A stretch of 12,734 nucleotides of DNA, taken from NCBI GenBank assembly GCA_030834835.1, contig JAUQXD010000480.1, positions 1 through 12,734 on the forward strand, in the 5' to 3' direction. Both the position numbers and the translations under genes were made by a program. Below are positions 7,141 to 12,734 of this stretch, in pieces; the first letter of the stretch is position 1; each line of letters begins with the position of its first letter. Below the pieces are notes generated by a model that was not told the DNA's origin, did not search any database, and saw only the letters and a list, made by a program, of their open reading frames with translations. This DNA is from Thermoflexales bacterium (GTDB lineage: Bacteria; Chloroflexota; Anaerolineae; Fen-1058).

Positions 7141-7279
7141 ACTGCAACGAGGTGTTGAAGGTAACGAATTTTATCGAACGGGCTTCGCCGGCTGACAGCG
7201 GATGGTACTCGTCGAATGAATTATGCGGGCTGATACGCTGCGCGGGCAACCCACAGCGGACTCTGAAGCGGACAAACGG

Positions 7280-7331
7280 ACAGAAGCGGACGGGCAGACC
7301 TCGGAGGTTTTACGACCAATGTGGCCTTGCC
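7280..7331 (+). repeat. 52-bp direct repeat, copy A
   Basis: Positions 7280-7331 match 8173-8224 over 52 bases with three mismatches and no gap. The copies lie on either side of the DUF433/DUF5615 gene pair. Copy A overlaps the left arm of the palindromic element at 7296-7392. Confidence 0.85.
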
Positions 7332-7392
7332 TGCCAGCCCGTTAGAATGACCATCAGGGATTGCCTGCCAGCAGGTGAAACCTCCGAGGTCT
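7296..7392. repeat. Palindromic (MITE-like) element with 15-bp perfect terminal arms
   Basis: AGACCTCGGAGGTTT (7296-7310) is the exact reverse complement of 7378-7392. Each arm is itself partly symmetric (ACCTC/GAGGT). Between them is a 12-bp direct repeat, TTGCCTGCCAGC, at 7327-7338 and 7361-7372. It encodes nothing and ends 2 bp from the last base of the toxin-type gene stop codon. Non-coding size and inverted ends suggest a small non-autonomous repeat; no flanking target duplication is evident. Confidence 0.75.
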
Positions 7393-7394
7393 TG

Positions 7395-7766
7395 TTATGG
7401 CTCAGGCGGCTTCACATAGGTGATTTGATCGGCGTATTGGCCGGGATCGGCGGTCAGCCAAATCGCGCCCAGCGCTTCGATAATCTGACCGATTGACATT
7501 TTGCGGCGCAGTACGAAGATGCCGGGAATGTGGCGGCCTGTTGCCAGGTGATCTTTCAAATGAGCGGGCATGGAGGCGCGGTTGTAAGTCACCAATGCAA
7601 ATTGTTGTGTTTCGCACCAGAGCAAAATATCGGGGTCCAGCGTGCCGCGCGATGGCACACCCGGTTCACCGACGGCCCACACCACGGTATCGGGCCACTG
7701 TTGACTCAAGGCGTCGCGCAAGCTGCGCCCGATGTTTTCGTCGAGCAGGAATTTGAAACTATTCAT
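7395..7766 (-). CDS. DUF5615 family PIN-like protein, probable toxin of a toxin-antitoxin pair
   Basis: The 123-aa protein matches the pattern of DUF5615 (PIN-like fold) proteins. It has FLLDENI at residues 6-12 with the conserved first acidic residue, DPDILLWCETQQFALVTYNRASMP at about 44-67 with the Asp and the Asn of the active-site region, and PGIFVLRR near 81-88. PIN-like proteins are Mg-dependent ribonucleases, so an RNA-cleaving toxin is the likely role (family knowledge). Its ATG at 7764-7766 overlaps the end of the upstream DUF433 gene by 8 bp, the usual antitoxin-first coupling. The MITE-like element begins 2 bp beyond its stop. Confidence 0.85.
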   Translation of the reverse strand: MNSFKFLLDENIGRSLRDALSQQWPDTVVWAVGEPGVPSRGTLDPDILLWCETQQFALVTYNRASMPAHLKDHLATGRHIPGIFVLRRKMSIGQIIEALGAIWLTADPGQYADQITYVKPPEP

Positions 7767-8115
7767 CCGAATTCGTTGCGTACTTTGCTCTGGCTTCGGC
7801 TAGAACTTTCTGAACGTCGGTTTCCAGAAATTTGCGCCAGCCCGGCGGCGGATTCTTTTCCTGTTCGGCCAACATCCGCTCGCCGTGATCGAGCCAGTCG
7901 GCCAAATACTGATTTACGGCTTCCTGATTGTGGTAGTAATAAAGAATCGTGGCGTAAATTTCTTCCAGCGTGAGCGATGGGTATTCAGCCGCGATCTGAT
8001 CCGGCGTGCGGCGGCGATGGATGAACTCATACAGCACCGTCTCAATGCCGATGCGATGGCCTTTAAGCCGAATATCATCCGGCGCGAGAAAGTCGAAATA
8101 GTCTTCCAGTTGCAT
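7759..8115 (-). CDS. DUF433 family protein, probable antitoxin
   Basis: The 118-aa protein carries the DUF433 pattern: DIRLKGHRIGIETVLYEF (14-31), a helix-turn-helix-like RTPDQIAAEYPSLTLEEIYATILYYYHNQEAV (36-67) and an acidic C-terminal tail. DUF433 proteins are small DNA-binding folds that commonly precede DUF5615 toxins. The C-terminal portion probably wraps the toxin, the DNA-binding part probably represses the promoter (inference). It overlaps the toxin gene by 8 bp and has a good promoter at 8136-8164. GC content is nearer the core genes than to the 6019-7140 pair. Confidence 0.85.
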   Translation of the reverse strand: MQLEDYFDFLAPDDIRLKGHRIGIETVLYEFIHRRRTPDQIAAEYPSLTLEEIYATILYYYHNQEAVNQYLADWLDHGERMLAEQEKNPPPGWRKFLETDVQKVLAEARAKYATNSDE

Positions 8116-8135
8116 GGTGGTGCCGCCCTGCGAGG

Positions 8136-8164
8136 ATTGTAGCGTTGAACGATGAGGACGTCAA
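8136..8164 (-). promoter_or_regulatory. Sigma-70-type promoter of the DUF433/DUF5615 pair
   Basis: Read on the minus strand, TTGACG (8164-8159) is followed by exactly 17 bases and TACAAT (8141-8136). Each box has one mismatch to consensus. The predicted start of transcription is near 8129, giving a leader of roughly 14 bases before ATG 8115. The -35 box lies 8 bp from the edge of direct repeat copy B. Confidence 0.65.
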
Positions 8165-8172
8165 CGGCATGA

Positions 8173-8224
8173 ACAGAAGCAGACGGGCAGACCTCGGAGG
8201 TTTTACGACCAATGAGGCTTTGCC
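8173..8224 (+). repeat. 52-bp direct repeat, copy B
   Basis: This is the near-identical partner of 7280-7331 (three mismatches). It contains AGACCTCGGAGGTTT, but no matching right arm follows, so it is a half element compared with the full palindromic element at 7296-7392. Three more AGCGGA words (8241, 8256, 8286) follow it, echoing those on the other flank of the toxin-antitoxin pair. Confidence 0.85.
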
Positions 8225-8344
8225 AGCCGGGTGGGCTTTCAGCGGATGCTTCGCAAGCGGACACATGCGGTGCAGTGCTCTCGTAAGCGGATGTTGCCCG
8301 CCGCGAGATTCGTGGATTCGCTGGAGATTCGTTGACGGCGATTT

Positions 8345-8435
8345 CACCCTCACCCGGCGCTTCGCGCCACCCTCTCCCACAGGAGAGGGAACGCTCTCCC
8401 TTCTCCAACAGGGAGAAGGGTTGGGGATGAGGGTG
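8345..8435. repeat. Nested three-hairpin repeat element
   Basis: The outer arms CACCCTCA (8345-8352) and TGAGGGTG (8428-8435) are perfectly complementary. Inside are three perfect stem-loops: GGCGC/GCGCC (8356-8368), CCCTCTCC/GGAGAGGG (8370-8389) and CCCTTCTCC/GGAGAAGGG (8398-8420). This is a structured interspersed repeat, about 91 bp, ending 37 bp before the J-domain gene. In RNA it would form a cloverleaf-like fold. Confidence 0.8.
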
Positions 8436-8472
8436 ACGGGCAACCGGTAACGATACTAATCGAGCAGCGTAG

Positions 8473-9564
8473 ATGGACACCGACCGCGACCTGTATCAAC
8501 TTTTACAAATCGATCCGGCCGCCGAGCAGGAAGTAGTGCAAGCCGCCTTTAAGCGGCTGGCGTTCAAGTACCATCCCGACAAGAACGCGTCGGCGGACGC
8601 CCACCAGCACATGCAGGAACTCAATGAGGCGTATGCCATCATTGGCGATCCGGCCAGGCGGGCGGCGTATGATCGACAGCGACAGATCGCACACGCCGCG
8701 CAGCGTCGCATTGAAGATGACGCTCGCTACCAGGCTGAAGCCGCGCATCGCGCCGAACAGGCTCGTCAGCGCAAGGAACAGCTGGCGGCTCAACGGCGGG
8801 CCGAGAATGCCCGTCAGGCAGCCGCCCGGGCGGCCTCGGCGCAGCGGCGGGTGGAATACGAGCGGCACATTCGCGAGCAGATGGCCGCTCAGCGGCACGC
8901 GAAACATGAGCGACAACAGCGCGACTGGGCAGCACAGCAGGCGCGCGAGGCGGCGCACGAGGCGGCGCGCGAACAAGCCGCCACAACGTCGATCGAAGCG
9001 CCTGGGCCGGAACCGATCAATCCAATCGAGCCACACGTCCCGATTGGACCTGAACCTGGCCCGCTTACTGATTCGTATTACGACGCGGCGCGCAGTAGCG
9101 CGGAGCGCCCCGGCGCGAGCGAACTCCGGCACATGGCGCTGATCCAATCACAGCGGGCGCTTCAAAACGAAATCTTCAAATTGGATTACGGCATTACGGA
9201 CGCGGTTGAGCGGCTTAGATACTGGAGTAACCGACGCATTCCGTGGGAATTCGATTTACAGGCGGGGCAAGGCACGAAGTTCATGCTCGGCGGCGCGATG
9301 ACAATCATCGCGTTGGTGTTGGCCGGAGTTGGGCTGTGGCTGGGTAGTGGATTCCGTTGGACGGCGACCTGCGGCCTGATTGGCGTCAGTGCCGGCTGGT
9401 GGACGTGGCGCACGTGTGTATTGATTGTGCCGGTCGAATCCTTTGTGGCGGCGTGGACCGAAGCCAAAAGTGCCCGGGAGTTGCAGCTGCAGCATCTCAA
9501 AGAAGAACTAGCTCAACTCGAAGCCGCGCTGCAGGTGGATGCGATCAGTTCATCAGGTGATTAA
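8473..9564 (+). CDS. J-domain (DnaJ-like) co-chaperone with coiled coil and two membrane segments
   Basis: The protein is 363 aa. Residues 6-67 are a canonical J-domain (DLYQLLQIDP, HPD at 34-36, AYDRQR at its end), which stimulates DnaK/Hsp70 ATPase. Residues about 68-180 are an Ala/Arg/Gln/Glu-rich charged coiled coil. A Pro-rich linker (about 183-205, EPINPIEPHVPIGPEPGP) and a helical part follow. Two hydrophobic segments near 270-292 and 296-318 should form a membrane hairpin, placing the J-domain in the cytoplasm. A short C-terminal coiled coil follows (SARELQLQHLKEELAQLEAAL). It lacks the Gly/Phe and zinc-finger regions, so it is not DnaJ itself. It is 42 bp ahead of the CBS gene and upstream of acsD/acsC; a role in assembling the CODH/ACS complex is inference from position. 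The ribosome site is weak. Confidence 0.88.
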   Translation: MDTDRDLYQLLQIDPAAEQEVVQAAFKRLAFKYHPDKNASADAHQHMQELNEAYAIIGDPARRAAYDRQRQIAHAAQRRIEDDARYQAEAAHRAEQARQRKEQLAAQRRAENARQAAARAASAQRRVEYERHIREQMAAQRHAKHERQQRDWAAQQAREAAHEAAREQAATTSIEAPGPEPINPIEPHVPIGPEPGPLTDSYYDAARSSAERPGASELRHMALIQSQRALQNEIFKLDYGITDAVERLRYWSNRRIPWEFDLQAGQGTKFMLGGAMTIIALVLAGVGLWLGSGFRWTATCGLIGVSAGWWTWRTCVLIVPVESFVAAWTEAKSARELQLQHLKEELAQLEAALQVDAISSSGD

Positions 9565-9606
9565 ATCACTGGCGGCGTTCCATCGAATTCATTCATTGGG
9601 AAACAA

Positions 9607-10134
9607 ATGACAGACGAAACCAACCTGACCGAACGCAAACTCGTCCGCGACCTGATGACGGTCGGCGTACCAACGTGTCCCCCGACCACGCCCCTCGTCG
9701 ATCTGGTGCGGTTGATGCTGGAGAAGAACTGGGAGGCCGTGGTCGTCCTCGATGGCGACGAAGGCCACGCGATTGGCGTCGTGGGGCAGGCCGAGATCGT
9801 CAAGTCGTATGAGCGCGAAGACGCTCGCACTCTTACCGCCGAACAGGTGATGCATGAAGGCGTACCGCAAGTGCCGCCCGATATTCCGCTGCCCGTCGCC
9901 GCGCAGATGATGCTCGATCAGCACGTGCGCGCCTTCTTCCTGATGCACAACGCGGGCGGCGTCACCTATCCGGCGGCGATGATCACCTTTCGCCATCTCA
10001 TGCGCCACCTCGCCGCGGAGAGCGACGACGACCTCAAAGATATGGGCATCGCGGCGGCGCGCAAGGCGCCCTTGCAGCAATTCATCGAACGGCGCGACGC
10101 GGCCAAGCGGGCCGCTGACAGCCGAAGAAAATAA
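9607..10134 (+). CDS. Two-CBS-domain protein
   Basis: The protein is 175 aa. The first CBS domain is at about 13-68 (VRDLMTVGVPTCPPTTPL, WEAVVVLDG, GVVGQAEIV). The second is at about 78-137 (AEQVMHEGVPQVPPDIPL, RAFFLMHN, AMITFRHLMRHL). A basic helical tail ends the protein. Paired CBS domains form a Bateman module that binds adenine nucleotides or S-adenosylmethionine and acts as an energy or methyl-donor sensor (family knowledge). There is no attached enzyme domain, so it probably regulates a partner. It lies between the J-domain gene and acsD in the same direction, consistent with one transcript. The start ATG 9607 has a weak GGGA at 9598-9601. The ligand is not deducible. Confidence 0.9.
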   Translation: MTDETNLTERKLVRDLMTVGVPTCPPTTPLVDLVRLMLEKNWEAVVVLDGDEGHAIGVVGQAEIVKSYEREDARTLTAEQVMHEGVPQVPPDIPLPVAAQMMLDQHVRAFFLMHNAGGVTYPAAMITFRHLMRHLAAESDDDLKDMGIAAARKAPLQQFIERRDAAKRAADSRRK

Positions 10135-10140
10135 ACTTTT

Positions 10141-10271
10141 GAGGTTGGAGGTTGGAGAGTGGAGATTAGATGTTGGAAATTGGAAATTGGAGTGTACGCT
10201 GAAGCACGGTGTATGCCTCCAATCTCCAACCTCTAACATCCAACCTCCAACTTCCAACTTCCAACCTCCAA
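10141..10271. repeat. Large palindromic repeat of TTGGAG / CTCCAA words upstream of acsD
   Basis: The left arm (10141-10192) is a run of GGTTGGAG, GTTGGAA and ATTGGAG words. The right arm (10216-10271) is a run of the complementary CCAACCTC, CCAACTT and CTCCAA words. Together they would form a long, slippery hairpin with a ~23-base loop. The right arm ends 4 bases before the acsD ribosome site AGGAG (10275-10279). Non-coding; it resembles low-complexity palindromic spacers seen in some environmental bacterial genomes. Confidence 0.85.
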
Positions 10272-10285
10272 ATCAGGAGTGACAC

Positions 10286-11251
10286 ATGCCGATTGAAATT
10301 CCGAAGGACAAGTGGGCGGGTGCAGTCAAATCGATCACCCTCGGCGCGACCGCGGCCGATGGTGGAACCCGATCGAGTGTGGTCACGGTCGGCGGCGAGA
10401 AGGCGTTGCCCTTCATGCACTTCGAAGCCGAGATGCCGCATAAGCCGGTCGTCGCGATCGAGATCAAGGATCGCAAGCCGGACGATTGGTCATCGCTGCT
10501 GCTCGATGTGTGGGGCGACGCCATGAACGATCCGGCGGCGTGGGCCAAAGCGGCCGAAGCGGCGGGTGCTGATCTGCTGCAAATGACGCTCAGCCTCACT
10601 GCGGCCGATGGATCACCCAACACCCCCGCGAACGCTGTGGCGGCCGTGAAGGCGGTGCTGGCCGCATCGGGTCTGCCGCTGATCGTGTTTGGGCCGGGGC
10701 AGGTCGATCTCGACAACGAACTGCTCGTGCCCATCGCGGAAGCAACCAAAGGCGAGCGTCTGTTGTTGGGCATCTGCGAGGACAAGAACTATCGCACGAT
10801 TGTGGCGACGGCGATGGCGAACAACCACCTCGTCACCGCGCGCACGGCGATGGATGTCAACCTCGCCAAGCAGCTCAACATCCTCATCAGCGACATGGGC
10901 TTGCCGCTCGATCGCGTGATCATGGATCCGACGACGGGGGCGCTGGGCTACGGCATCGAGTATGGCTTCTCGGTGATGGAGCGTTTGCGCATGGCCGCGC
11001 TGCAAGGCGATGCCATGACGCAGCTGCCCATGATCGTCACGGTCGGCGCGGAAACGTGGAAGACCAAAGAGGCCAAGGTCGGCGAAGGCGTCCCATCGGC
11101 GTGGGGCGATTGGGCCGAGCGCGGTATCAACTGGGAAACGATGACGGCCATGACGCTGCTCGAATCGGGCGCGGACATCGTCGTGCTGCGGCATCCCGAG
11201 AGCGTCAAGCGCGTCAAAGCGGCGATCGCTGATCTCATGGTTGCGGCATAA
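10286..11251 (+). CDS. acsD: Corrinoid iron-sulfur protein small subunit (CODH/ACS delta subunit)
   Basis: The protein is 321 aa, about the usual length. It is a TIM-barrel subunit that pairs with AcsC to hold the cobamide and shuttle the methyl group from methyltetrahydrofolate to acetyl-CoA synthase. Recognisable family stretches are MPHKPVVAIEIKDRKPDDW (50-68), ADLLQMTLSLTAADGS, LPLIVFGPGQVDLDNELL, VIMDPTTGALGYGIEYGFS and the C-terminal ADIVVLRHPESVK. No iron-sulfur cysteines are expected or present in this subunit. AGGAG (10275-10279) sets the start at ATG 10286. It is followed by acsC after an inverted-repeat spacer. Codon use matches cooS/acsB. Confidence 0.95.
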   Translation: MPIEIPKDKWAGAVKSITLGATAADGGTRSSVVTVGGEKALPFMHFEAEMPHKPVVAIEIKDRKPDDWSSLLLDVWGDAMNDPAAWAKAAEAAGADLLQMTLSLTAADGSPNTPANAVAAVKAVLAASGLPLIVFGPGQVDLDNELLVPIAEATKGERLLLGICEDKNYRTIVATAMANNHLVTARTAMDVNLAKQLNILISDMGLPLDRVIMDPTTGALGYGIEYGFSVMERLRMAALQGDAMTQLPMIVTVGAETWKTKEAKVGEGVPSAWGDWAERGINWETMTAMTLLESGADIVVLRHPESVKRVKAAIADLMVAA

Positions 11252-11259
11252 CTTATCGA

Positions 11260-11315
11260 TACGTGTTGCGTGTTGCGTGTTCCGTTTTTACGCACCACGT
11301 ACCACGCACCACGTA
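11260..11315. repeat. Inverted repeat of ACGTG/CGTGTT words between acsD and acsC
   Basis: The 26-base arm 11260-11285 pairs with 11290-11315 (21 of 26 positions complementary) around a TTTT loop. Both arms are built from tandem TACGTGxTGCGTGxT-type words. The right arm ends 4 bases before the acsC ribosome site (AGGAG 11319-11323). It could act as an RNA hairpin setting the acsD:acsC ratio, though the subunits work 1:1, or it could be a neutral spacer. Confidence 0.85.
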
Positions 11316-11330
11316 GTCAGGAGAACGAAC

Positions 11331-12641
11331 ATGGCCTTAAGTGGAATTCAAATCTACAAGTTACTCCCGCAAACCAACTGCAAGGAATGCGGTTTCCCCA
11401 CCTGCCTCGCCTTCGCGATGAAGTTGGCCGCGAAGCAAGTGGAACTCTCGGCGTGCCCGTACGTCAGCGACGCCAGCAAGGCCCAACTCGCCGAAAGCGC
11501 CGCGCCGCCGATGCGCCTCATCACCCTCAAGTCTGATGGGCACGAACTCAAGGTTGGCAACGAAGTGGTGCTGTTCCGCCACGAGAAAACCTTCTACAAT
11601 CGCCCCGGCCTGTTCATCAGAGTACGCGATGACGAAGACGTGGCCGCGAAGGTCAAACCCGCCGATCAATTTGCCGTGTCCTACGTCGGCATGGATTTGA
11701 CGATCGACGGCTTCGCGATCGAAGCGACGGGCGATGCGGCGAAGTTTGCGGCGGCGGTTAAAGCCGTCCGCGCGATCAGCAAACGCCCGATCGTCCTGAT
11801 CAGCCCCGACGCGAAAGTGATTGCGGCTGGACTGGATGTGATCAAAGGCGAAAGTGCTTTGATTTCAGGCGCAAATGCTTCCAACTGGGAAGCGATGGCT
11901 GACGTTGCCAAACAGTACAAAGTGGCCTTAGTGGTCAGCGCGGACTCGATCGAGGGTGTGGCTGCTCTCACCGAGAAAATCAAGGGCAAGGGCGTCGAAG
12001 ACCTCGTAATCGATCCGGCAGTGAAGAATCTGAGCAAGCTGCTGACGACCAGCACGCAGCTGCGCCGCCTCGCGTTGAAGAAGAACGTCCGATCGGTCGG
12101 TTATCCGCTCTTCGTCGCGGCGAATGATTCGCTTTTGGCGACGCAAGCCATCGCCAAGTACGCGGGCTTCGTCGTGCTGGATGAATTCAAGCCAGAGACG
12201 GTTTATCCGCTGCTGGTCTTGCGCCAGAACATCTACACCGATCCGCAGAAGCCTATTCAGGTGCTGCCGGGCCTGTACGAGATCAACAACCCGAAGCCGG
12301 AATCGCCGGTGCTGGTCACGACCAACTTCAGCATCACCTACTTCAGCGTGGCCAATGAAGTGGAAAGCAGCGGTCTGCCCGCGTGGCTGCTGGTCACCGA
12401 TGCGGAAGGCATGAGCGTGCTGACCGCGTGGGCGGCGGGCAAGTTCGATGCGGAGCGCATCGCCAAAGCCGTGAAGACGTTCAACGTTGCGGACAAGATT
12501 TCCAAGAAGCGTGTGGTGCTGCCCGGTCACGTCGCCGTGTTGTCGGGCGAACTAGAAGCAGAACTGCCCGGCTGGGAAATCAAAGTCGGCCCGCGCGAAG
12601 CGGTGGATTTGCCGGGGTTTATGAAACAGGCTTTGCAATGA
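11331..12641 (+). CDS. acsC: Corrinoid iron-sulfur protein large subunit (CODH/ACS gamma subunit)
   Basis: The protein is 436 aa. An N-terminal [4Fe-4S] domain carries C17, C20, C25 and C42 (CX2CX4CX16C, as in NCKECGFPTC), the cluster that reactivates Co(II). A central TIM barrel follows. The C-terminal cobamide-binding domain ends the protein (VVLPGHVAVLSGELEAELPGWEIKVG, about 393-418). The start is ATG 11331 with AGGAG 11319-11323. A longer in-frame reading from 11241 would add 30 residues encoded mostly by the inverted repeat and is rejected. Function: accepts the methyl group from methyl-H4folate through AcsE and gives it to AcsB. AcsE itself is not in this window. Confidence 0.95.
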   Translation: MALSGIQIYKLLPQTNCKECGFPTCLAFAMKLAAKQVELSACPYVSDASKAQLAESAAPPMRLITLKSDGHELKVGNEVVLFRHEKTFYNRPGLFIRVRDDEDVAAKVKPADQFAVSYVGMDLTIDGFAIEATGDAAKFAAAVKAVRAISKRPIVLISPDAKVIAAGLDVIKGESALISGANASNWEAMADVAKQYKVALVVSADSIEGVAALTEKIKGKGVEDLVIDPAVKNLSKLLTTSTQLRRLALKKNVRSVGYPLFVAANDSLLATQAIAKYAGFVVLDEFKPETVYPLLVLRQNIYTDPQKPIQVLPGLYEINNPKPESPVLVTTNFSITYFSVANEVESSGLPAWLLVTDAEGMSVLTAWAAGKFDAERIAKAVKTFNVADKISKKRVVLPGHVAVLSGELEAELPGWEIKVGPREAVDLPGFMKQALQ

Positions 12642-12645
12642 ACAA

Positions 12646-12687
12646 TGACCAATGATCAATGAACAATTGGTCGTCGGCCGTTGGTCA
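12646..12687. repeat. CAATGA-word palindromic repeat after acsC
   Basis: TGACCAA (12646-12652) and TTGGTCA (12681-12687) are perfect inverted ends; GACCAAT (12647-12653) can alternatively pair with ATTGGTC (12666-12672). The left half is tandem CAATGA/CAATGATC words starting at the acsC stop codon. The element ends 6 bases before the next ribosome site (GAGGAGG 12694-12700). Confidence 0.75.
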
Positions 12688-12705
12688 ACGTGCGAGGAGG
12701 TTGCC

Positions 12706-12734
12706 ATGTTGACCGAAAACGAAGCACGCAACAC
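12706..12734 (+). CDS. Start of a further gene, cut by window end
   Basis: ATG at 12706 has an excellent GAGGAGG ribosome site (12694-12700), 5 bases upstream, and the frame is open to the edge (MLTENEARN). Nine residues are too few to identify it. Position after acsC makes another Wood-Ljungdahl or maturation gene plausible, but this is inference. Confidence 0.6.

Larger units (their letters stand above)
7141..7394. other. Gene-free stretch with AGCGGA words and a palindromic element
   Basis: No coding region is supported here. The left part holds four AGCGGA words (7197, 7255, 7267, 7285). The right part is a palindromic element (7296-7392) described separately. A + strand ORF (7095-7496) crosses this stretch but is antisense to the DUF5615 gene and passes through repeats, so it is not called. 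Confidence 0.6.
8116..8472. other. Gene-free stretch of 357 bp made of promoter and repeats
   Basis: It contains the minus-strand promoter (8136-8164), direct repeat copy B, AGCGGA words, and the hairpin cluster. The + strand ORF at 8145-8450 is composed of these repeats and is not a supported gene. Confidence 0.6.

Noticed and set aside
7095..7496. 133-aa + strand ORF after the nuclease-like gene
   Set aside because: It overlaps the end of that gene, crosses the palindromic element and is antisense to the DUF5615 gene; no protein family pattern.
8145..8450. 101-aa + strand ORF
   Set aside because: Built entirely from promoter, direct repeat and hairpin sequence; not protein-like.
9561..10257. 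Minus-strand ORFs (9561-9830, 9589-10257) over the CBS gene
   Set aside because: Antisense to a clear CBS protein; the N-terminus of the longer one is translated from the TTGGAG repeat.
10141..10271. CRISPR array or tandem-repeat gene
   Set aside because: The words are short, irregular and mirrored by complement; there are no unique spacers of constant length and no cas genes.
11241..11330. 30-codon N-terminal extension of acsC
   Set aside because: The extension is the translated inverted repeat and overlaps the acsD stop; ATG 11331 has the ribosome site and gives the standard AcsC N-terminus with C17/C20/C25/C42.

Overview
The window carries most of the carbonyl branch of the Wood-Ljungdahl (reductive acetyl-CoA) pathway on the + strand: cooS (CO dehydrogenase), acsB (acetyl-CoA synthase), acsD and acsC (small and large subunits of the corrinoid iron-sulfur protein). 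All metal-ligand motifs I could check are intact, so the host is an anaerobe able to fix CO2 to acetyl-CoA or to run the reaction backwards. The high GC content of the core genes, the bacterial-type full-length AcsB, the DUF5615/DUF433 gene pair and the abundance of palindromic low-complexity repeats between genes suggest an environmental Chloroflexota (Anaerolineae-like) genome. That assignment is an inference from style, not a match.

Layout. At 1-767 on the minus strand lies the 5' part of a membrane-anchored short-chain dehydrogenase, cut by the window edge. A divergent AT-richer intergenic region (768-1035) with several palindromes precedes the main gene string. The string starts with a small HMA-fold-like protein lacking the CxxC metal motif (1036-1425), 3 bp ahead of cooS (1429-3444). 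A 200-bp gap made of nested palindromic repeats separates cooS from acsB (3646-5937).

Between acsB and the rest of the pathway (about 5940-8470) sits an accessory segment. It holds two visibly AT-rich genes: a 69-aa unknown (6019-6228) and a probable PD-(D/E)XK-fold nuclease-like protein (6298-7140). It also holds a minus-strand DUF433/DUF5615 antitoxin/toxin-type pair (7395-8115) bracketed by 52-bp near-identical direct repeats, and a cluster of hairpins (8345-8435). The + strand string then resumes with a membrane-bound J-domain protein (8473-9564), a two-CBS-domain protein (9607-10134), acsD (10286-11251) and acsC (11331-12641). A further gene begins at 12706 and is cut by the window end.

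How the genes work together. CooS reduces CO2 to CO. CO goes to the Ni-Ni-[4Fe-4S] A-cluster of AcsB. AcsC/AcsD deliver the methyl group on a corrinoid, and AcsB joins methyl, CO and CoA. No CooC (Ni insertion ATPase), AcsE (methyltransferase) or AcsF is visible here; they may lie outside. The HMA-like, J-domain and CBS proteins are candidate accessory or maturation partners by position only.

The most interesting points are: (i) the repeated placement of unrelated palindromic repeats a few bases upstream of the ribosome binding sites of the pathway genes; (ii) the foreign-looking island splitting the operon, including a nuclease-like gene whose best start is followed by an in-frame TGA; (iii) the HMA-like protein without its cysteines directly ahead of cooS; and (iv) the membrane J-domain protein and CBS protein embedded in a CODH/ACS cluster. 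I see no tRNA, rRNA or CRISPR array.
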